From JAVXAN01 sp036660495 (lineage in GTDB: Bacteria; Bacillota_I; Bacilli_A; RF39; UBA660), in contig JAVXAN010000002.1 of NCBI GenBank assembly GCA_036660495.1, positions 1-36,995 of the forward strand: DNA of 36,995 nt. Reading direction: 5' to 3'. Below are positions 1 to 9,637 of the stretch, one piece after another. The position numbers and the translations under genes were made by a program. Numbering within the stretch: position 1 is the stretch's first letter; each line of letters begins with the position of its first letter. The notes under the pieces were generated by a model. It did not search any database and was not told the DNA's origin. It worked only from the letters and a program-made list of their open reading frames with translations.

Positions 1-289
1 ACAAAGTAATATTGATGTTATTAATGCTGAGTATGGTTATTTAGCAAATGCTGTTTTAACTAAGAAAAGCAATATTTTTATTGGTGATAAAAATTTTGAA
101 TATTTTATTGGTAGTTATGAAAAAAAGGAAAACGGTATTAGTTATAAAGTTGATGAAAGAATATTAATCTATGAATTAGAAAAAGAAGGTCGTTTGATAA
201 TAAAAATAAATGCTTATGATAATAAGGTAACAGACGAAATGTTAAATGAATTAACAAAATTTAGTTATGAAAACAAAAAATATAAATAA
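1..289 (+). CDS. C-terminal fragment of an unrecognised protein
   Basis: An open frame enters from the left edge (first complete codon at position 2) and stops at TAA 287-289, giving about 95 residues. The visible part is rich in Ile, Lys, Asn and Tyr, with alternating hydrophobic and charged stretches as in a beta-rich domain, and ends in a lysine-rich tail. It has the same general look as the extracytoplasmic C-terminal domain of the next gene (aromatic and glycine residues around a short IIGD- or IGDK-type turn), so the two may be tandem paralogs; that is inference from reading alone. The next gene begins 17 bases downstream in the same direction, which suggests co-transcription. No function can be assigned. 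Confidence 0.7.
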   Translation, partial: QSNIDVINAEYGYLANAVLTKKSNIFIGDKNFEYFIGSYEKKENGISYKVDERILIYELEKEGRLIIKINAYDNKVTDEMLNELTKFSYENKKYK

Positions 290-306
290 AGAAAGAAGAT
301 AATAAA

Positions 307-1422
307 ATGAATTGTAAAAAATGTGGTACACCATCAAGCGGTGAATATAAGTTTTGTAAAACATGTGGTAATCTTTTAGAAGAAAGTATGACTACGCCAG
401 TTGCTGATTTCTCAAATCAAAAAGTTTCTATGCAAAGTAATAATATTAATGAGGGGATAAACATTAATTCAGAAGAAATTATTCAAAATCAGAGTTTTAA
501 TATACCAAGCAATGATATTAATCATGAGAACGTGTGGCCTGTTCAAAGTGATAATCAAATAAATAGTCAAGTAGTAGGACAAGAATATAATCAACAGCAA
601 AACGCAGGCATTCAAAGTGGAATTTTGAGCCAAAACACTAACTATGCTGAAGGTGAAAGTACAAATCCTGTTAATATTTTAACAAATAATCAACCATTAG
701 AACAACAATATAATAATCAACAAAATATGAATATCATGCAAAATCAAAGTGTTACTAATTCAGTAAATCCTTCTGGGTTAGTGGGACAAACAAACTCGAA
801 CTATAGTCAAAATAACAAGTCTAAAAATAATTTAATACTAATTGTTATTGGTGTTTGTATAGCAATAATAATTGGACTTGTTTGTATTTTTGCAAGCTTT
901 GCTTTAATAGGTGCTTCTAAAAATAACAATCAAAATGAAATTACTGAAGAAAGAACAATGAAAGTTGGTTTTAACGGATTTACTTTTGCAATACCAGTTA
1001 ATTACGTGTATGAAGTAAAAGGAGAAACATTAATAATTGGCGATGAAGAAGACACGTGGGTTATTCAATTAAGAATTTTTGATGGTTCATATAATCAATT
1101 AGTAAAAAATAAATCAACACTAAAACCAAAATTAGAAAAAGAAGGTGTTACTGTTTCAGAAGCTGTGATAAAAAGTTTGGGATCAACTAACTGGCTTACG
1201 ATAGAGGCTTCTATGTCCGGAGAAAACGTAATAATAGGTTATATGAAGGCAACTGCTAGCAAGGTTTTTGCGGCAATAAGTGTTAATTCGTCAAATGACT
1301 TTAACTATGAAAGTTTAAAAACCGTTGGGAAATTCCTTTCTACTGCTGAATATAGTGATACGATTAACAATTTTAAAACAAATGTTGATATATCAACTAT
1401 TATTAATGCAACAAAAGAATAA
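307..1422 (+). CDS. zinc-ribbon membrane protein with Q/N-rich linker and extracytoplasmic domain
   Basis: 371 residues. Residues 3-20 hold two CxxC pairs (CKKC and CKTC), a short zinc ribbon of the kind found at the N-terminus of many Firmicutes membrane proteins. Residues about 30-172 are a low-complexity linker very rich in Gln and Asn. A single strong transmembrane segment lies at about 176-203. The remaining 170 residues form a folded-looking domain, predicted outside if the zinc ribbon is cytoplasmic. The start ATG follows a GAAAGAAG purine tract. The gene follows the preceding fragment by 17 bases and ends in TAA. The C-terminal domain may be related to the upstream fragment. Role unknown; a sensor or envelope-anchoring function would be guesswork. 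Confidence 0.8.
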   Translation: MNCKKCGTPSSGEYKFCKTCGNLLEESMTTPVADFSNQKVSMQSNNINEGININSEEIIQNQSFNIPSNDINHENVWPVQSDNQINSQVVGQEYNQQQNAGIQSGILSQNTNYAEGESTNPVNILTNNQPLEQQYNNQQNMNIMQNQSVTNSVNPSGLVGQTNSNYSQNNKSKNNLILIVIGVCIAIIIGLVCIFASFALIGASKNNNQNEITEERTMKVGFNGFTFAIPVNYVYEVKGETLIIGDEEDTWVIQLRIFDGSYNQLVKNKSTLKPKLEKEGVTVSEAVIKSLGSTNWLTIEASMSGENVIIGYMKATASKVFAAISVNSSNDFNYESLKTVGKFLSTAEYSDTINNFKTNVDISTIINATKE

Positions 1423-1493
1423 GTTTTATTTTTTCATATAATTTATTTCTATTCATATATTTATAATGACTAAATATTAAGGAGGAAATAAAT

Positions 1494-1754
1494 ATGGAAA
1501 CACTTAAAGTTTCATCAAAGTCAAATCCAAGTAGTGTGGCAGGAGCTCTTGCCAACGTTTTTAGAGAAAAAGGAACTGTTGAAATACAAGCAATCGGAGC
1601 CGGTGCTTTAAATCAAGCAATAAAAGCTGTAGCAATAGCAAGAGGTTTTGTTGCTCCGTCAGGGAAAAACTTAATATGCATTCCTGCTTTTACCGATATT
1701 ATGATAGAAGGGGAAGAAAGAACTGCAATTAAGCTTATCATTGAGTCTATATAA
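1494..1754 (+). CDS. spoVS: stage V sporulation protein S
   Basis: 86 residues, exactly the usual length of SpoVS, and the sequence follows the family almost throughout: LKVSSKSNPSSVAGALANVF at the start, the AIGAGALNQAIKAVAIARGF core, then PAFTDI and GEERTAIKL near the end. SpoVS is a small Alba-like nucleic-acid-binding protein required for late sporulation stages in Bacillus subtilis; it also occurs in some non-sporulating bacteria, so alone it does not prove sporulation. The start is fixed by AAGGAGGA seven bases before the ATG. It has its own gap upstream (72 bases) and is followed by a separate promoter for the next gene. A spore-coat-core gene, sspI, is present about 26 kb further on. 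Confidence 0.95.
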   Translation: METLKVSSKSNPSSVAGALANVFREKGTVEIQAIGAGALNQAIKAVAIARGFVAPSGKNLICIPAFTDIMIEGEERTAIKLIIESI

Positions 1755-1784
1755 TTGACAAGCCTCACTATAAAGTGGTATTAT
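1755..1784 (+). promoter_or_regulatory. sigma-A-type promoter for the 1810-2916 gene
   Basis: TTGACA (1755-1760) and TATTAT (1779-1784) are separated by 18 bases, directly after the spoVS stop codon and 26 bases before the next ATG. A TAGGAGG ribosome binding site follows. Confidence 0.6.
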
Positions 1785-1809
1785 TACCATAATATAGGAG
1801 GTTTTTTCT

Positions 1810-2916
1810 ATGGTAGAAGATTTATACACATTATATTTTGTTAATGAAAACGTATATGGTGATAAAGTTATTTTTCCAGTAATAACTTTTGATACGCTTG
1901 GTATGGATGAATTTACGGCTAGATTTAATGACTATAGGCATTTATATAACTCTTTGCCTAATAAAGTAAAGACGTTTTTAAGAGAAAATCTTAACGCAGT
2001 AGAAAGGCCAACTGATAAGTTTTTGAGTGATAAGTTTTTTGTAAAAAAAAGCGGTAAAGATTTTTATAAGGCAAAATCAAAAAGCATAATTTTTGCAAGA
2101 GATGCTGACATTCTTTACGTATCTTCTTCAGAAATAGAAAAAATTCTTAGCTCTTTAGTGTTTACTGTTTCGGAGCTTAATACTTCTAAAGTTAATTTAA
2201 GCAGTGAAAAAAATCCGGATTTAGTTTTAAGAAGATCATTTTTTAAGAACCTTTATTCTGAGTTTGTAGATGGATCTAAAAACGGGAAAGTTGCCTGGAT
2301 GATTGATGAAAAAAACGAAATGGATGATATTGGTAATTTTAGTAGAATAGATTCAATTATGGTATCTATAGATAATCTTGCTGTAATAGCAAGAAACACC
2401 ACTAAAAATACTGAGCGAAGAAGAAAATTAGCTTTTATGTTAAAAGACTATTTGAAAGAAAGTGATTCTTTTTCAAATAAACAACTGATACCATTTTTAA
2501 GCAAAGAACAAATAGATGAAAGAAAATATAAAAGTAAAAAAGACTATAATTATTATCAGTACAAATTATTAGAAGCTTTTTCTAAATCAAAAGAAAAGTA
2601 TGAGTTAGAACATGAACTAGCATGTTCACCAATTAATCTTGTTACTGTTGGAGTTTCTTTTGAGTATCCTGATTATAATTCACATGATGATGAACCTTTT
2701 GAATTACAAGAGTTATATAATGCGCTCGAACTAGAAACAGATTATGATAAAATTAGTAAAATTAGAAACAAAATAAATAGAATAGAATACGCGGAAATTT
2801 TAGAGGCTAAGATAGAAAATGTAGCTGATGAAGGAAAAGACGATTTAATTGATGAAATATATATTTATACTGATAGTGATTTGGAACAATATATTCCTAG
2901 TAAAAAGAATACTTAA
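1810..2916 (+). CDS. unrecognised 368-residue cytoplasmic protein
   Basis: No family is recognised. The protein has no signal peptide, no clear membrane segment and no nucleotide-binding motif. It is strongly charged, with Lys/Glu-rich helices in the C-terminal half (residues about 240-345) and a markedly acidic end containing DEGKDDLIDE. The ATG is set by AGGAGG seven bases upstream, and a promoter lies in the spoVS intergenic gap. The gene ends inside a perfect palindrome that serves as terminator. Position between spoVS and a xer gene gives no firm hint. It is clearly a real gene from its length, its ribosome binding site and its tight fit between promoter and terminator. Confidence 0.75.
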   Translation: MVEDLYTLYFVNENVYGDKVIFPVITFDTLGMDEFTARFNDYRHLYNSLPNKVKTFLRENLNAVERPTDKFLSDKFFVKKSGKDFYKAKSKSIIFARDADILYVSSSEIEKILSSLVFTVSELNTSKVNLSSEKNPDLVLRRSFFKNLYSEFVDGSKNGKVAWMIDEKNEMDDIGNFSRIDSIMVSIDNLAVIARNTTKNTERRRKLAFMLKDYLKESDSFSNKQLIPFLSKEQIDERKYKSKKDYNYYQYKLLEAFSKSKEKYELEHELACSPINLVTVGVSFEYPDYNSHDDEPFELQELYNALELETDYDKISKIRNKINRIEYAEILEAKIENVADEGKDDLIDEIYIYTDSDLEQYIPSKKNT

Positions 2917-2927
2917 GTATTCTTTTT
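2902..2927. terminator. palindromic terminator overlapping a stop codon
   Basis: A perfect 26-base palindrome, AAAAAGAATACTT mirrored by AAGTATTCTTTTT, contains the TAA of the upstream gene and ends in a T-run. Its symmetry would let it act in both directions. Confidence 0.7.
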
Positions 2928-2957
2928 ATTGTGTTATAATAATATTAAGGTGATAAT

Positions 2958-3851
2958 ATGCAAAAAAAGATAGATGAATTTTTAAACTATTTATTGAATC
3001 AGAAAAAGTATTCTTTTTATACTTATAAAAATTATGAAATTGATATTAATGAGTTTAAAGCATATTTAGAAAAAGAAAATACTAATTATTTAGAGGTTGA
3101 TTATGAGTTTATTAAGGGATATTTAATGAGTTTATATAACAGAAAATTATCAAGAAATTCAGTAGCAAGAAAGATAAGTGCTTTAAAAAGCTTTTATAAA
3201 TATTTATTTAATAATAATGAAATTAAAGCTAACCCATTTAAGTTTGTAACAAGTCCTAAAAAAGAAAAAAGGTTACCTAAGTATTTAGGCGTAGAAGAGT
3301 TAGAAACTATTTTTAATGTTTCAGATTTAAATTCTCCTTTAGGACAAAGGGATAACTTGATTTTTGAGGTTTTATACGCAACAGGAATAAGAGTAGGAGA
3401 ATTAGTTAACATAAAGCTTTCAGATATTAATTTTTATGATAAAGAAATAAGAATACTTGGTAAGGGTAATAAAGAAAGAATTGTGCTGTTTGGGAATTAC
3501 TGTTTAAAGGCAATTAATTTGTTTGTTAATGATGGTAGAAAAGTCATTCTTGCTAAGCATCATAAGGAATCAGACTATTTAATTATTAATGAAAGAGGAA
3601 ATCAGATATCAACTAGAATGGTACAGCAGATTGTTTCTAACGTTGTAAAGAAAGCAAGCATTAAAAAGAGTGTTTCACCACACATGATAAGACATTCTTT
3701 TGCAACTCACTTATTGAATGAAGGATGTGATATTTTAACGGTCCAAGAACTTTTAGGTCATGAATCTCTTGAGTCCACTGAAATATACACTCATGTATCA
3801 AATGAACGGTTAAGACAAGTATATTTAAAATGTCATCCAAGGGCTAAATAA
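2958..3851 (+). CDS. xerD: tyrosine recombinase, XerC/XerD type
   Basis: 297 residues, the normal size for XerC/D, which resolve chromosome dimers at dif with FtsK. The N-terminal SAM-like DNA-binding domain (about 1-90, with SRNSVARKISALKSFYKYL) is followed by the catalytic domain. All catalytic residues are visible: R145 in ATGIRVGEL, K169 in LGKGNKER, H242 and R245 in PHMIRHSFATHLL, H268 in LLGHESLESTEIYTHV and the nucleophile Y277. The start is fixed by AAGGTGATAAT directly before the ATG, with TATAAT at 2935-2940. The surrounding genes are housekeeping and no phage genes are near, so a chromosomal Xer is more likely than a phage integrase. Whether it is XerC, XerD or a single-Xer system cannot be told from one gene. 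Confidence 0.9.
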   Translation: MQKKIDEFLNYLLNQKKYSFYTYKNYEIDINEFKAYLEKENTNYLEVDYEFIKGYLMSLYNRKLSRNSVARKISALKSFYKYLFNNNEIKANPFKFVTSPKKEKRLPKYLGVEELETIFNVSDLNSPLGQRDNLIFEVLYATGIRVGELVNIKLSDINFYDKEIRILGKGNKERIVLFGNYCLKAINLFVNDGRKVILAKHHKESDYLIINERGNQISTRMVQQIVSNVVKKASIKKSVSPHMIRHSFATHLLNEGCDILTVQELLGHESLESTEIYTHVSNERLRQVYLKCHPRAK

Positions 3852-3908
3852 AACTTTATTTAAAGACAAATAATAAGAAAAAACATGTAAATAACACTTT
3901 CTTTTTGA

Positions 3909-3937
3909 TTGTAAAACTATCTCCATTTTGTTATAAT
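3909..3937 (+). promoter_or_regulatory. promoter of ppdK
   Basis: TTGTAA (3909-3914), 17 bases, TATAAT (3932-3937), 32 bases before the ppdK ATG. Confidence 0.6.
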
Positions 3938-3969
3938 CATATTGTTTGACAATTAAGGAGGAAGATAAT

Positions 3970-6603
3970 ATGTTTAAATGGGTGTACTTATTTAAAGAAG
4001 GAAATGCAAAAATGAAAAATCTTTTAGGAGGTAAGGGATCTAATTTAGCTGAAATGACTAATTTAGGATTGCCTATCCCTCAAGGTTTTACAGTTACAAC
4101 AGAAGCTTGTACTGATTATTATGATAAAGGAGAGGCTATTTCATCTGAAATACAAAATCAAATATTTCAAGCTTTAGAAGAACTAGAAAAAATTCAAAAT
4201 AAAAAGTTTGGTAATAATGAAGATCCCTTGTTAGTATCGGTAAGATCAGGTGCTAGGGCATCAATGCCAGGAATGATGGATACTATTCTTAACCTTGGTT
4301 TAAATGACCTTGCTGTTGAGGGATTTGCTAAAAAGACTGGAAATGCTAGGTTTGCCTATGACTCGTATAGAAGGTTTATTCAAATGTATTCAGATGTTGT
4401 TATGGAAGTTCCTAAATCATTTTTTGAAAAGATAATTGATGAATTAAAAACAAAAAAAGGGATTCATTATGATACAGAACTTACAACAGATGATTTAAAG
4501 GAATTAGTTAGTAAGTTTAAAAAAGTTTATTCAGATGCTAAAAATGGCGAGGCTTTCCCACAGGATCCAAAAGAACAGCTAATGGGTGCTGTTAAAGCGG
4601 TGTTTAGATCATGGGATAACCCAAGAGCAATTGTTTATAGAAGAATGAATGATATTCCTGGTAACTGGGGTACGGCTGTAAACGTGCAGACTATGGTGTT
4701 TGGAAACATGGGTGAAACATCAGGTACTGGAGTTGCCTTTACTCGTAATCCTTCAACTGGAGAAAAAGGTATATATGGTGAATATTTAATTAATGCTCAA
4801 GGAGAAGATGTTGTAGCTGGTGTTAGAACACCACTTCCAATAACAAAGTTAGAAGAAGACCTACCAGAATGCTATAAAGAGTTTATTGAAATAGCAACAA
4901 AATTAGAAAATCACTACCGTGATATGCAAGATATGGAGTTTACCATTCAAGAGGGAAAACTTTACTTTTTACAAACAAGAAGTGGTAAAAGAACTGCTCC
5001 AGCTGCTATTAAAATAGCTTGTGATTTAGTTGATGAAAAAATGATTACTAAAGAAGAAGCTATTTTAAGAATAGAAGCTAAATCACTTGACCAGTTATTA
5101 CATCCAACTTTTGATCTTGATGCTTTAAAAAAAGGAGAAGTAATTGGATCAGCGCTTCCAGCTTCACCAGGAGCTGCTGCTGGTAAGGTTTTCTTTAATG
5201 CAGAAGATGCTAAAAAAGCTGGTAAGGGTGGAAATGAAGAAAGAGTTATATTAGTTCGTCTTGAAACATCACCAGAAGACATTGAAGGAATGCATGCAGC
5301 AAGAGGTATTTTAACAGTTCGTGGTGGTATGACATCACACGCTGCTGTAGTAGCTCGTGGTATGGGTACTTGTTGTATATCAGGATGCGGAGAAATAAAA
5401 ATAGATGAAGAAAATAAGGTATTTACTTTAGGAGGACATATTTTCCATGAAGGAGATTATATATCACTTGATGGTACAACTGGTAAAATATATAAAGGTG
5501 ACATAAAAACAGTTGAAGCTTCAGTTTCTGGAAATTTTGAAAGAATAATGAAGTGGGCAGATGAAATTAGGACATTAGAAGTTCGTACTAATGCTGATAA
5601 CCCTCATGATACAGAAAATGCTGTAAAGCTAGGTGCAGAAGGTGTTGGACTTTGCCGTACTGAACACATGTTTTTTGAAGAAGATAGAATTCCAAAAATT
5701 CGTAAGATGATTTTATCAGATACGGTAAAGCAAAGGGAAGTTGCTTTGAATGATTTAATTCCTTTTCAAAAGAGCGATTTTAAGGCAATGTATGAAACTT
5801 TAAAAGGAATGCCAATGACTGTGCGTTATTTAGACCCACCGTTACATGAATTTCTACCAACTTTAGAAGTTGATATAAAATCTTTAGCAGAAGAAATGAA
5901 CATGAGCGTTGAACAAATTAAGGCTAAATGTGATGACCTTCATGAGTTTAACCCAATGATGGGGCACCGTGGATGCCGTCTTGCTGTTACTTACCCAGAA
6001 ATAGCAAGAATGCAAACAAGAGCGGTAATGGAAGCGGCAATAGAAGTTAAGGAAGAAAAAGGCTATGATATTGTCCCAGAAATAATGATTCCGTTAGTTG
6101 GGGAGAAAAAAGAATTAAAGTTTGTTAAAGATCTTGTTGTTGAAACGGCTGAAATGGTTAAAAGCGAAAAAAATTCAGACATAAAGTATCATATAGGTAC
6201 AATGATTGAAATACCAAGAGCGGCTTTAGTTGCGGATGAAATAGCTGAAGAAGCTGAATTTTTCTCTTTTGGAACAAATGATTTAACCCAAATGACTTTT
6301 GGATTTTCAAGAGATGATGCTGGTAAGTTTTTAGATTCTTACTATCAAGCGAAAATTTATGAGTCAGATCCATTTGCAAGGTTAGATCAAAATGGAGTTG
6401 GTAAGCTAGTTAAAATGGCTGCAGAAAAGGGAAAAAGTACACGCCCAGATATTAAACTTGGTATTTGTGGTGAACACGGAGGAGATCCTTCATCAGTTGA
6501 ATTCTGTCATAATATAGGATTAAATTATGTATCATGTTCTCCATTTAGAGTACCAATTGCAAGATTGGCCGCAGCACAAGCAAAGTTAAATGAAAATAAA
6601 TAA
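3970..6603 (+). CDS. ppdK: pyruvate phosphate dikinase
   Basis: 877 residues, the usual length. PPDK interconverts pyruvate, ATP and Pi with phosphoenolpyruvate, AMP and PPi. The start is the ATG at 3970 (MFKWVYLFKEGNAKMKNLLGGKG), set by AAGGAGGAAG five bases upstream; an in-frame TTG at 3946 precedes the ribosome binding site and is not the start. The ATP-grasp N-terminal domain carries SVRSGARASMPGMMDTILNLG. The phosphohistidine swivel domain contains GGMTSHAAVVARGMG with the carrier histidine at residue 457. The C-terminal PEP/pyruvate barrel carries GLCRTEHMFF, GHRGCRL and CGEHGGDP. The gene stands alone between its own promoter and terminator. No PPDK regulatory kinase is nearby. In such lineages PPDK often works in glycolysis using PPi; that is inference here. 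Confidence 0.97.
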   Translation: MFKWVYLFKEGNAKMKNLLGGKGSNLAEMTNLGLPIPQGFTVTTEACTDYYDKGEAISSEIQNQIFQALEELEKIQNKKFGNNEDPLLVSVRSGARASMPGMMDTILNLGLNDLAVEGFAKKTGNARFAYDSYRRFIQMYSDVVMEVPKSFFEKIIDELKTKKGIHYDTELTTDDLKELVSKFKKVYSDAKNGEAFPQDPKEQLMGAVKAVFRSWDNPRAIVYRRMNDIPGNWGTAVNVQTMVFGNMGETSGTGVAFTRNPSTGEKGIYGEYLINAQGEDVVAGVRTPLPITKLEEDLPECYKEFIEIATKLENHYRDMQDMEFTIQEGKLYFLQTRSGKRTAPAAIKIACDLVDEKMITKEEAILRIEAKSLDQLLHPTFDLDALKKGEVIGSALPASPGAAAGKVFFNAEDAKKAGKGGNEERVILVRLETSPEDIEGMHAARGILTVRGGMTSHAAVVARGMGTCCISGCGEIKIDEENKVFTLGGHIFHEGDYISLDGTTGKIYKGDIKTVEASVSGNFERIMKWADEIRTLEVRTNADNPHDTENAVKLGAEGVGLCRTEHMFFEEDRIPKIRKMILSDTVKQREVALNDLIPFQKSDFKAMYETLKGMPMTVRYLDPPLHEFLPTLEVDIKSLAEEMNMSVEQIKAKCDDLHEFNPMMGHRGCRLAVTYPEIARMQTRAVMEAAIEVKEEKGYDIVPEIMIPLVGEKKELKFVKDLVVETAEMVKSEKNSDIKYHIGTMIEIPRAALVADEIAEEAEFFSFGTNDLTQMTFGFSRDDAGKFLDSYYQAKIYESDPFARLDQNGVGKLVKMAAEKGKSTRPDIKLGICGEHGGDPSSVEFCHNIGLNYVSCSPFRVPIARLAAAQAKLNENK

Positions 6604-6608
6604 TATAG

Positions 6609-6640
6609 GATTATCCTACCAAGGATAGTCTTTTTCTTTT
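6609..6640 (+). terminator. terminator after ppdK
   Basis: GATTATCC (6609-6616), loop TACCAA, GGATAGTC (6623-6630) with one G-U pair, then TTTTTCTTTT. Confidence 0.75.
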
Positions 6641-6688
6641 TAATAAAATAATAATATGTTATAATATCATTATAAAGAAGGTGTGAAA

Positions 6689-9637
6689 ATGATTAACATA
6701 ATTCAAAATGATTCTGTTAAAAATCACGAATTAAGTCAGCATGTTGTCATATTTACATCAAAGCATCTTCAGAACGACTATAAAAGGTTTTATTTAAATA
6801 AGGACGTGTTAGTAACTACGGTTAATAATTATGTTAAGGAAGTTTTTAACCATTATAATAGCCAAAAGTTGATAAATGATGAAGAAACCTTTATTTTAAT
6901 GAATGAAGCTTTTAATAATGTTAAGAGTAGCCTTAGCTATTATGAAAAAATAGAAAACGTTTTATTCATAAATAATTTAATACAAACGTATAATGATTAT
7001 TTAGATTATAATTTAATGCAAAACGAAAAAATGTTGGATTTAAAGAAAATATATGATGAATTTAAACGTTTGTTAAATATTAATAATTTTGTTTTATATT
7101 CTGATATGATTGAGTATTTAAATAATAGCATTGATCTTTTAAAGGAAAAAGCTTATATATTTGAAAACGTTAATAATTTAAATAATGTTGAAATCAGCTT
7201 TATAAAATCATTATCCATTCAAAAAAACGTTACCATTTATGCTATAACTTTTAATAATCGTTCTTTTATTAAAAAATTACAGTTATTAAATGATAATATC
7301 AGGTACGAAAATAGCGATAATGGTTTGATAAATAGTTTGTTTGATGATTTTCCTAAAAAAACAGAAGATTTTAAAAAAGTGTTAATAACAAGTAACAATG
7401 ATTTGTTTGATGAGGTGTGCTTTGTTAAAAATGATATAACAAAAAAGGTGAAAGAAGGCTTGAGTTATAAGGATATTGCAATAGTATCAAGGGACATAAC
7501 AACTTATTTTCATTATTTTGATTTATTGCTTGATATACCTTATTATAAAGAAAAAACTTCCGGATTTTTAACAAAAAGGTTTATAGAAATATTATGTAAA
7601 ATATTTAATGGTGATTTTTCATGTAGTTGTTTTGTTTCATTGCTAAAATTAGATTTATTTGATTATTCCGATAAAATGATAAACATGCTTGATAATTATG
7701 TATATACATGGGATTTAGAGGAAGAACCTTTTTATAATGATTTTATATATAATCCGTCAGGTAATAAAAAAACATTTACCAGTTATGATAAAGAAGAGTT
7801 AGAAAAACTTAATGAAGTAAGAAAAGCAGTTCTACTGCCTATTAAGTATTTACTTGATAATGTTTTAAAAGAAACTTCAAAAGAGGAAGTTTTAAAATAT
7901 TTTTATACTTATTTGGATGAAGAAGGTATTACAAAAAAAATATATGAAAAAGATGAAGAAGGTTATAATAATTTTATTTCTAATTTAGAAATCATTAATG
8001 ATTTGTGCTCAAGCTTTGATTTTACTACTATTATAAATTTATTAAATAGTATTACAAAAGTAATTATTAAAAAAGAGGAAATGATTGATGAAGTACTTGT
8101 ATGTTCTCTAGAAGAAATGATTGGTAAAAAGTTTAAACAGGTTTATTTTATTGGGGTAACAGAAGAAAACACGCTAACTAATTTTAAAATAAATAGCCTT
8201 ATTAATACAGAAGATTTATGTAAAAACAATTTGTTAGAACTAATTTTAGAAAATAACGACTATCAAAAAGGCCTAGTATCAAATGTGTTTTTAAGTGATA
8301 ACGTAACGATAACGTATTATAAATTATCTGAGGGTTTGTCAAAAGTTAATGCGTCCCAGTTAATTAAAGATTTTCCAGTTAAAGTAAACCATTTTAATTA
8401 TGATTTCATTTATGAAAAAAAGCTTTTATTTAATAAATATAGTGCTTTGTTATCTCAAGGCATTATAAAATCAATAGAAATTGAACAGACCGAATTAGGA
8501 AAGCTTATAAAGTGTTCTAAAAACCGGATTTTAAATAAGAAACTAAGTGATAAAACTGTTCAAAAATTATATGGTAAAACGTTAGTTAGCAGTCCAAGTT
8601 CGATTGAAACTTATTTTAAGTGTGCGTATTCATATTTCTGCAGCTACGGATTAAAGTTAAAGGTTAAAGAAAAAAATACGTTTGATAAAAGAGAAGTAGG
8701 TACGTTTACCCATTATGTTTTAGAAAAAATAATAAAAAATGATTTTTACGTTATAAATGATAAGAACGTTGATTTATACGTTAATAAATATGCTTTAACT
8801 TACTTAATAGATACTAATAAAAAGGTTAATCATACAAATGAATTTATTATAAGGGTGTTAAGCAAAAACATAAGTAGGTTGATAAAAAACATAATAAGTG
8901 AATTTAATGATATAAAGTTTAAACCAAAATATTTTGAGTTTAAAATAAAACAAGACGAAGTAATAAAACCACTTACTATAAACATAAAAAATGGAAATTT
9001 AATAGTTGGTGGGACCGTTGATCGAGTAGATACATATGAAGATATAAATAATTGTTATTATCGAATAATTGATTATAAAACTGGAAATAAAGAATTTAGA
9101 TTAGATGATGTTTTAATTGGACTTAACATGCAGATGTTGATATACCTTTTAGCTATAAAAAACAACGTTGGAGTTAAAAAGATGATTCCAACGGGATTAT
9201 TATATTATCCTGCTTTTATTCCTTGTGAAAAAGTTAGTAGGAGACTAAATGCTGAAGAAAAAGTAAAGATAGAAACTAATAAATTAAGAATGAATGGTTT
9301 AATTAATCGGGATTATTTATATTTGTATAATGCAGTGGAAGATAAGTATGTAGAGGTACTTAAAAGTGATAAAACTGATTTTGAAAACACAGTAAGTAGT
9401 TATGAATTAGAATTGATATTTCAAAAAGTAATGAAAGAATTAGAAACAGCCGGTACTGAAATATTGTCTGGTTTGATAACTATTAATCCTATTTTATCAT
9501 CAAGGTGTGAATCTTGTGAATATTGTAAGTTTAAATCTATATGTAAGTTTGATAAAAACAAGGATTTATCTAGAAAAATCAAAAATTATAAAAATAGTGA
9601 AGTAATAAATATGTTAGAAGGTGAAAAAAATGCCTAA
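6689..9637 (+). CDS. addB: AddB-like subunit of AddAB exonuclease
   Basis: About 982 residues from the ATG at 6689, preceded by AAGAAGGTG; the GTG at 6683 overlaps that ribosome binding site. It is identified by the C-terminal RecB-type nuclease and iron-sulfur motifs. These include C645 in YFKCAYSYFCSYG, a GGTVDRVDTY...RIIDYKTGNKEF nuclease core, and a closing cluster C943-xx-C946-xxxxx-C952 that matches the AddB 4Fe-4S arrangement (C940 is extra). The helicase-like N-terminal half is poorly conserved and shows no GxxGxGKT Walker A motif, so it is probably a non-motor, Chi-scanning subunit, as in RexB. It is somewhat shorter than the Bacillus protein. The reading frame overlaps addA by 8 bases, indicating translational coupling. 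The complex processes double-strand ends for RecA loading. Confidence 0.9.
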   Translation: MINIIQNDSVKNHELSQHVVIFTSKHLQNDYKRFYLNKDVLVTTVNNYVKEVFNHYNSQKLINDEETFILMNEAFNNVKSSLSYYEKIENVLFINNLIQTYNDYLDYNLMQNEKMLDLKKIYDEFKRLLNINNFVLYSDMIEYLNNSIDLLKEKAYIFENVNNLNNVEISFIKSLSIQKNVTIYAITFNNRSFIKKLQLLNDNIRYENSDNGLINSLFDDFPKKTEDFKKVLITSNNDLFDEVCFVKNDITKKVKEGLSYKDIAIVSRDITTYFHYFDLLLDIPYYKEKTSGFLTKRFIEILCKIFNGDFSCSCFVSLLKLDLFDYSDKMINMLDNYVYTWDLEEEPFYNDFIYNPSGNKKTFTSYDKEELEKLNEVRKAVLLPIKYLLDNVLKETSKEEVLKYFYTYLDEEGITKKIYEKDEEGYNNFISNLEIINDLCSSFDFTTIINLLNSITKVIIKKEEMIDEVLVCSLEEMIGKKFKQVYFIGVTEENTLTNFKINSLINTEDLCKNNLLELILENNDYQKGLVSNVFLSDNVTITYYKLSEGLSKVNASQLIKDFPVKVNHFNYDFIYEKKLLFNKYSALLSQGIIKSIEIEQTELGKLIKCSKNRILNKKLSDKTVQKLYGKTLVSSPSSIETYFKCAYSYFCSYGLKLKVKEKNTFDKREVGTFTHYVLEKIIKNDFYVINDKNVDLYVNKYALTYLIDTNKKVNHTNEFIIRVLSKNISRLIKNIISEFNDIKFKPKYFEFKIKQDEVIKPLTINIKNGNLIVGGTVDRVDTYEDINNCYYRIIDYKTGNKEFRLDDVLIGLNMQMLIYLLAIKNNVGVKKMIPTGLLYYPAFIPCEKVSRRLNAEEKVKIETNKLRMNGLINRDYLYLYNAVEDKYVEVLKSDKTDFENTVSSYELELIFQKVMKELETAGTEILSGLITINPILSSRCESCEYCKFKSICKFDKNKDLSRKIKNYKNSEVINMLEGEKNA

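Noticed and set aside
2958..3851. Xer gene as the integrase of the mobile element
   Set aside because: It lies about 29 kb away among housekeeping genes and has standard XerC/D size and motifs.
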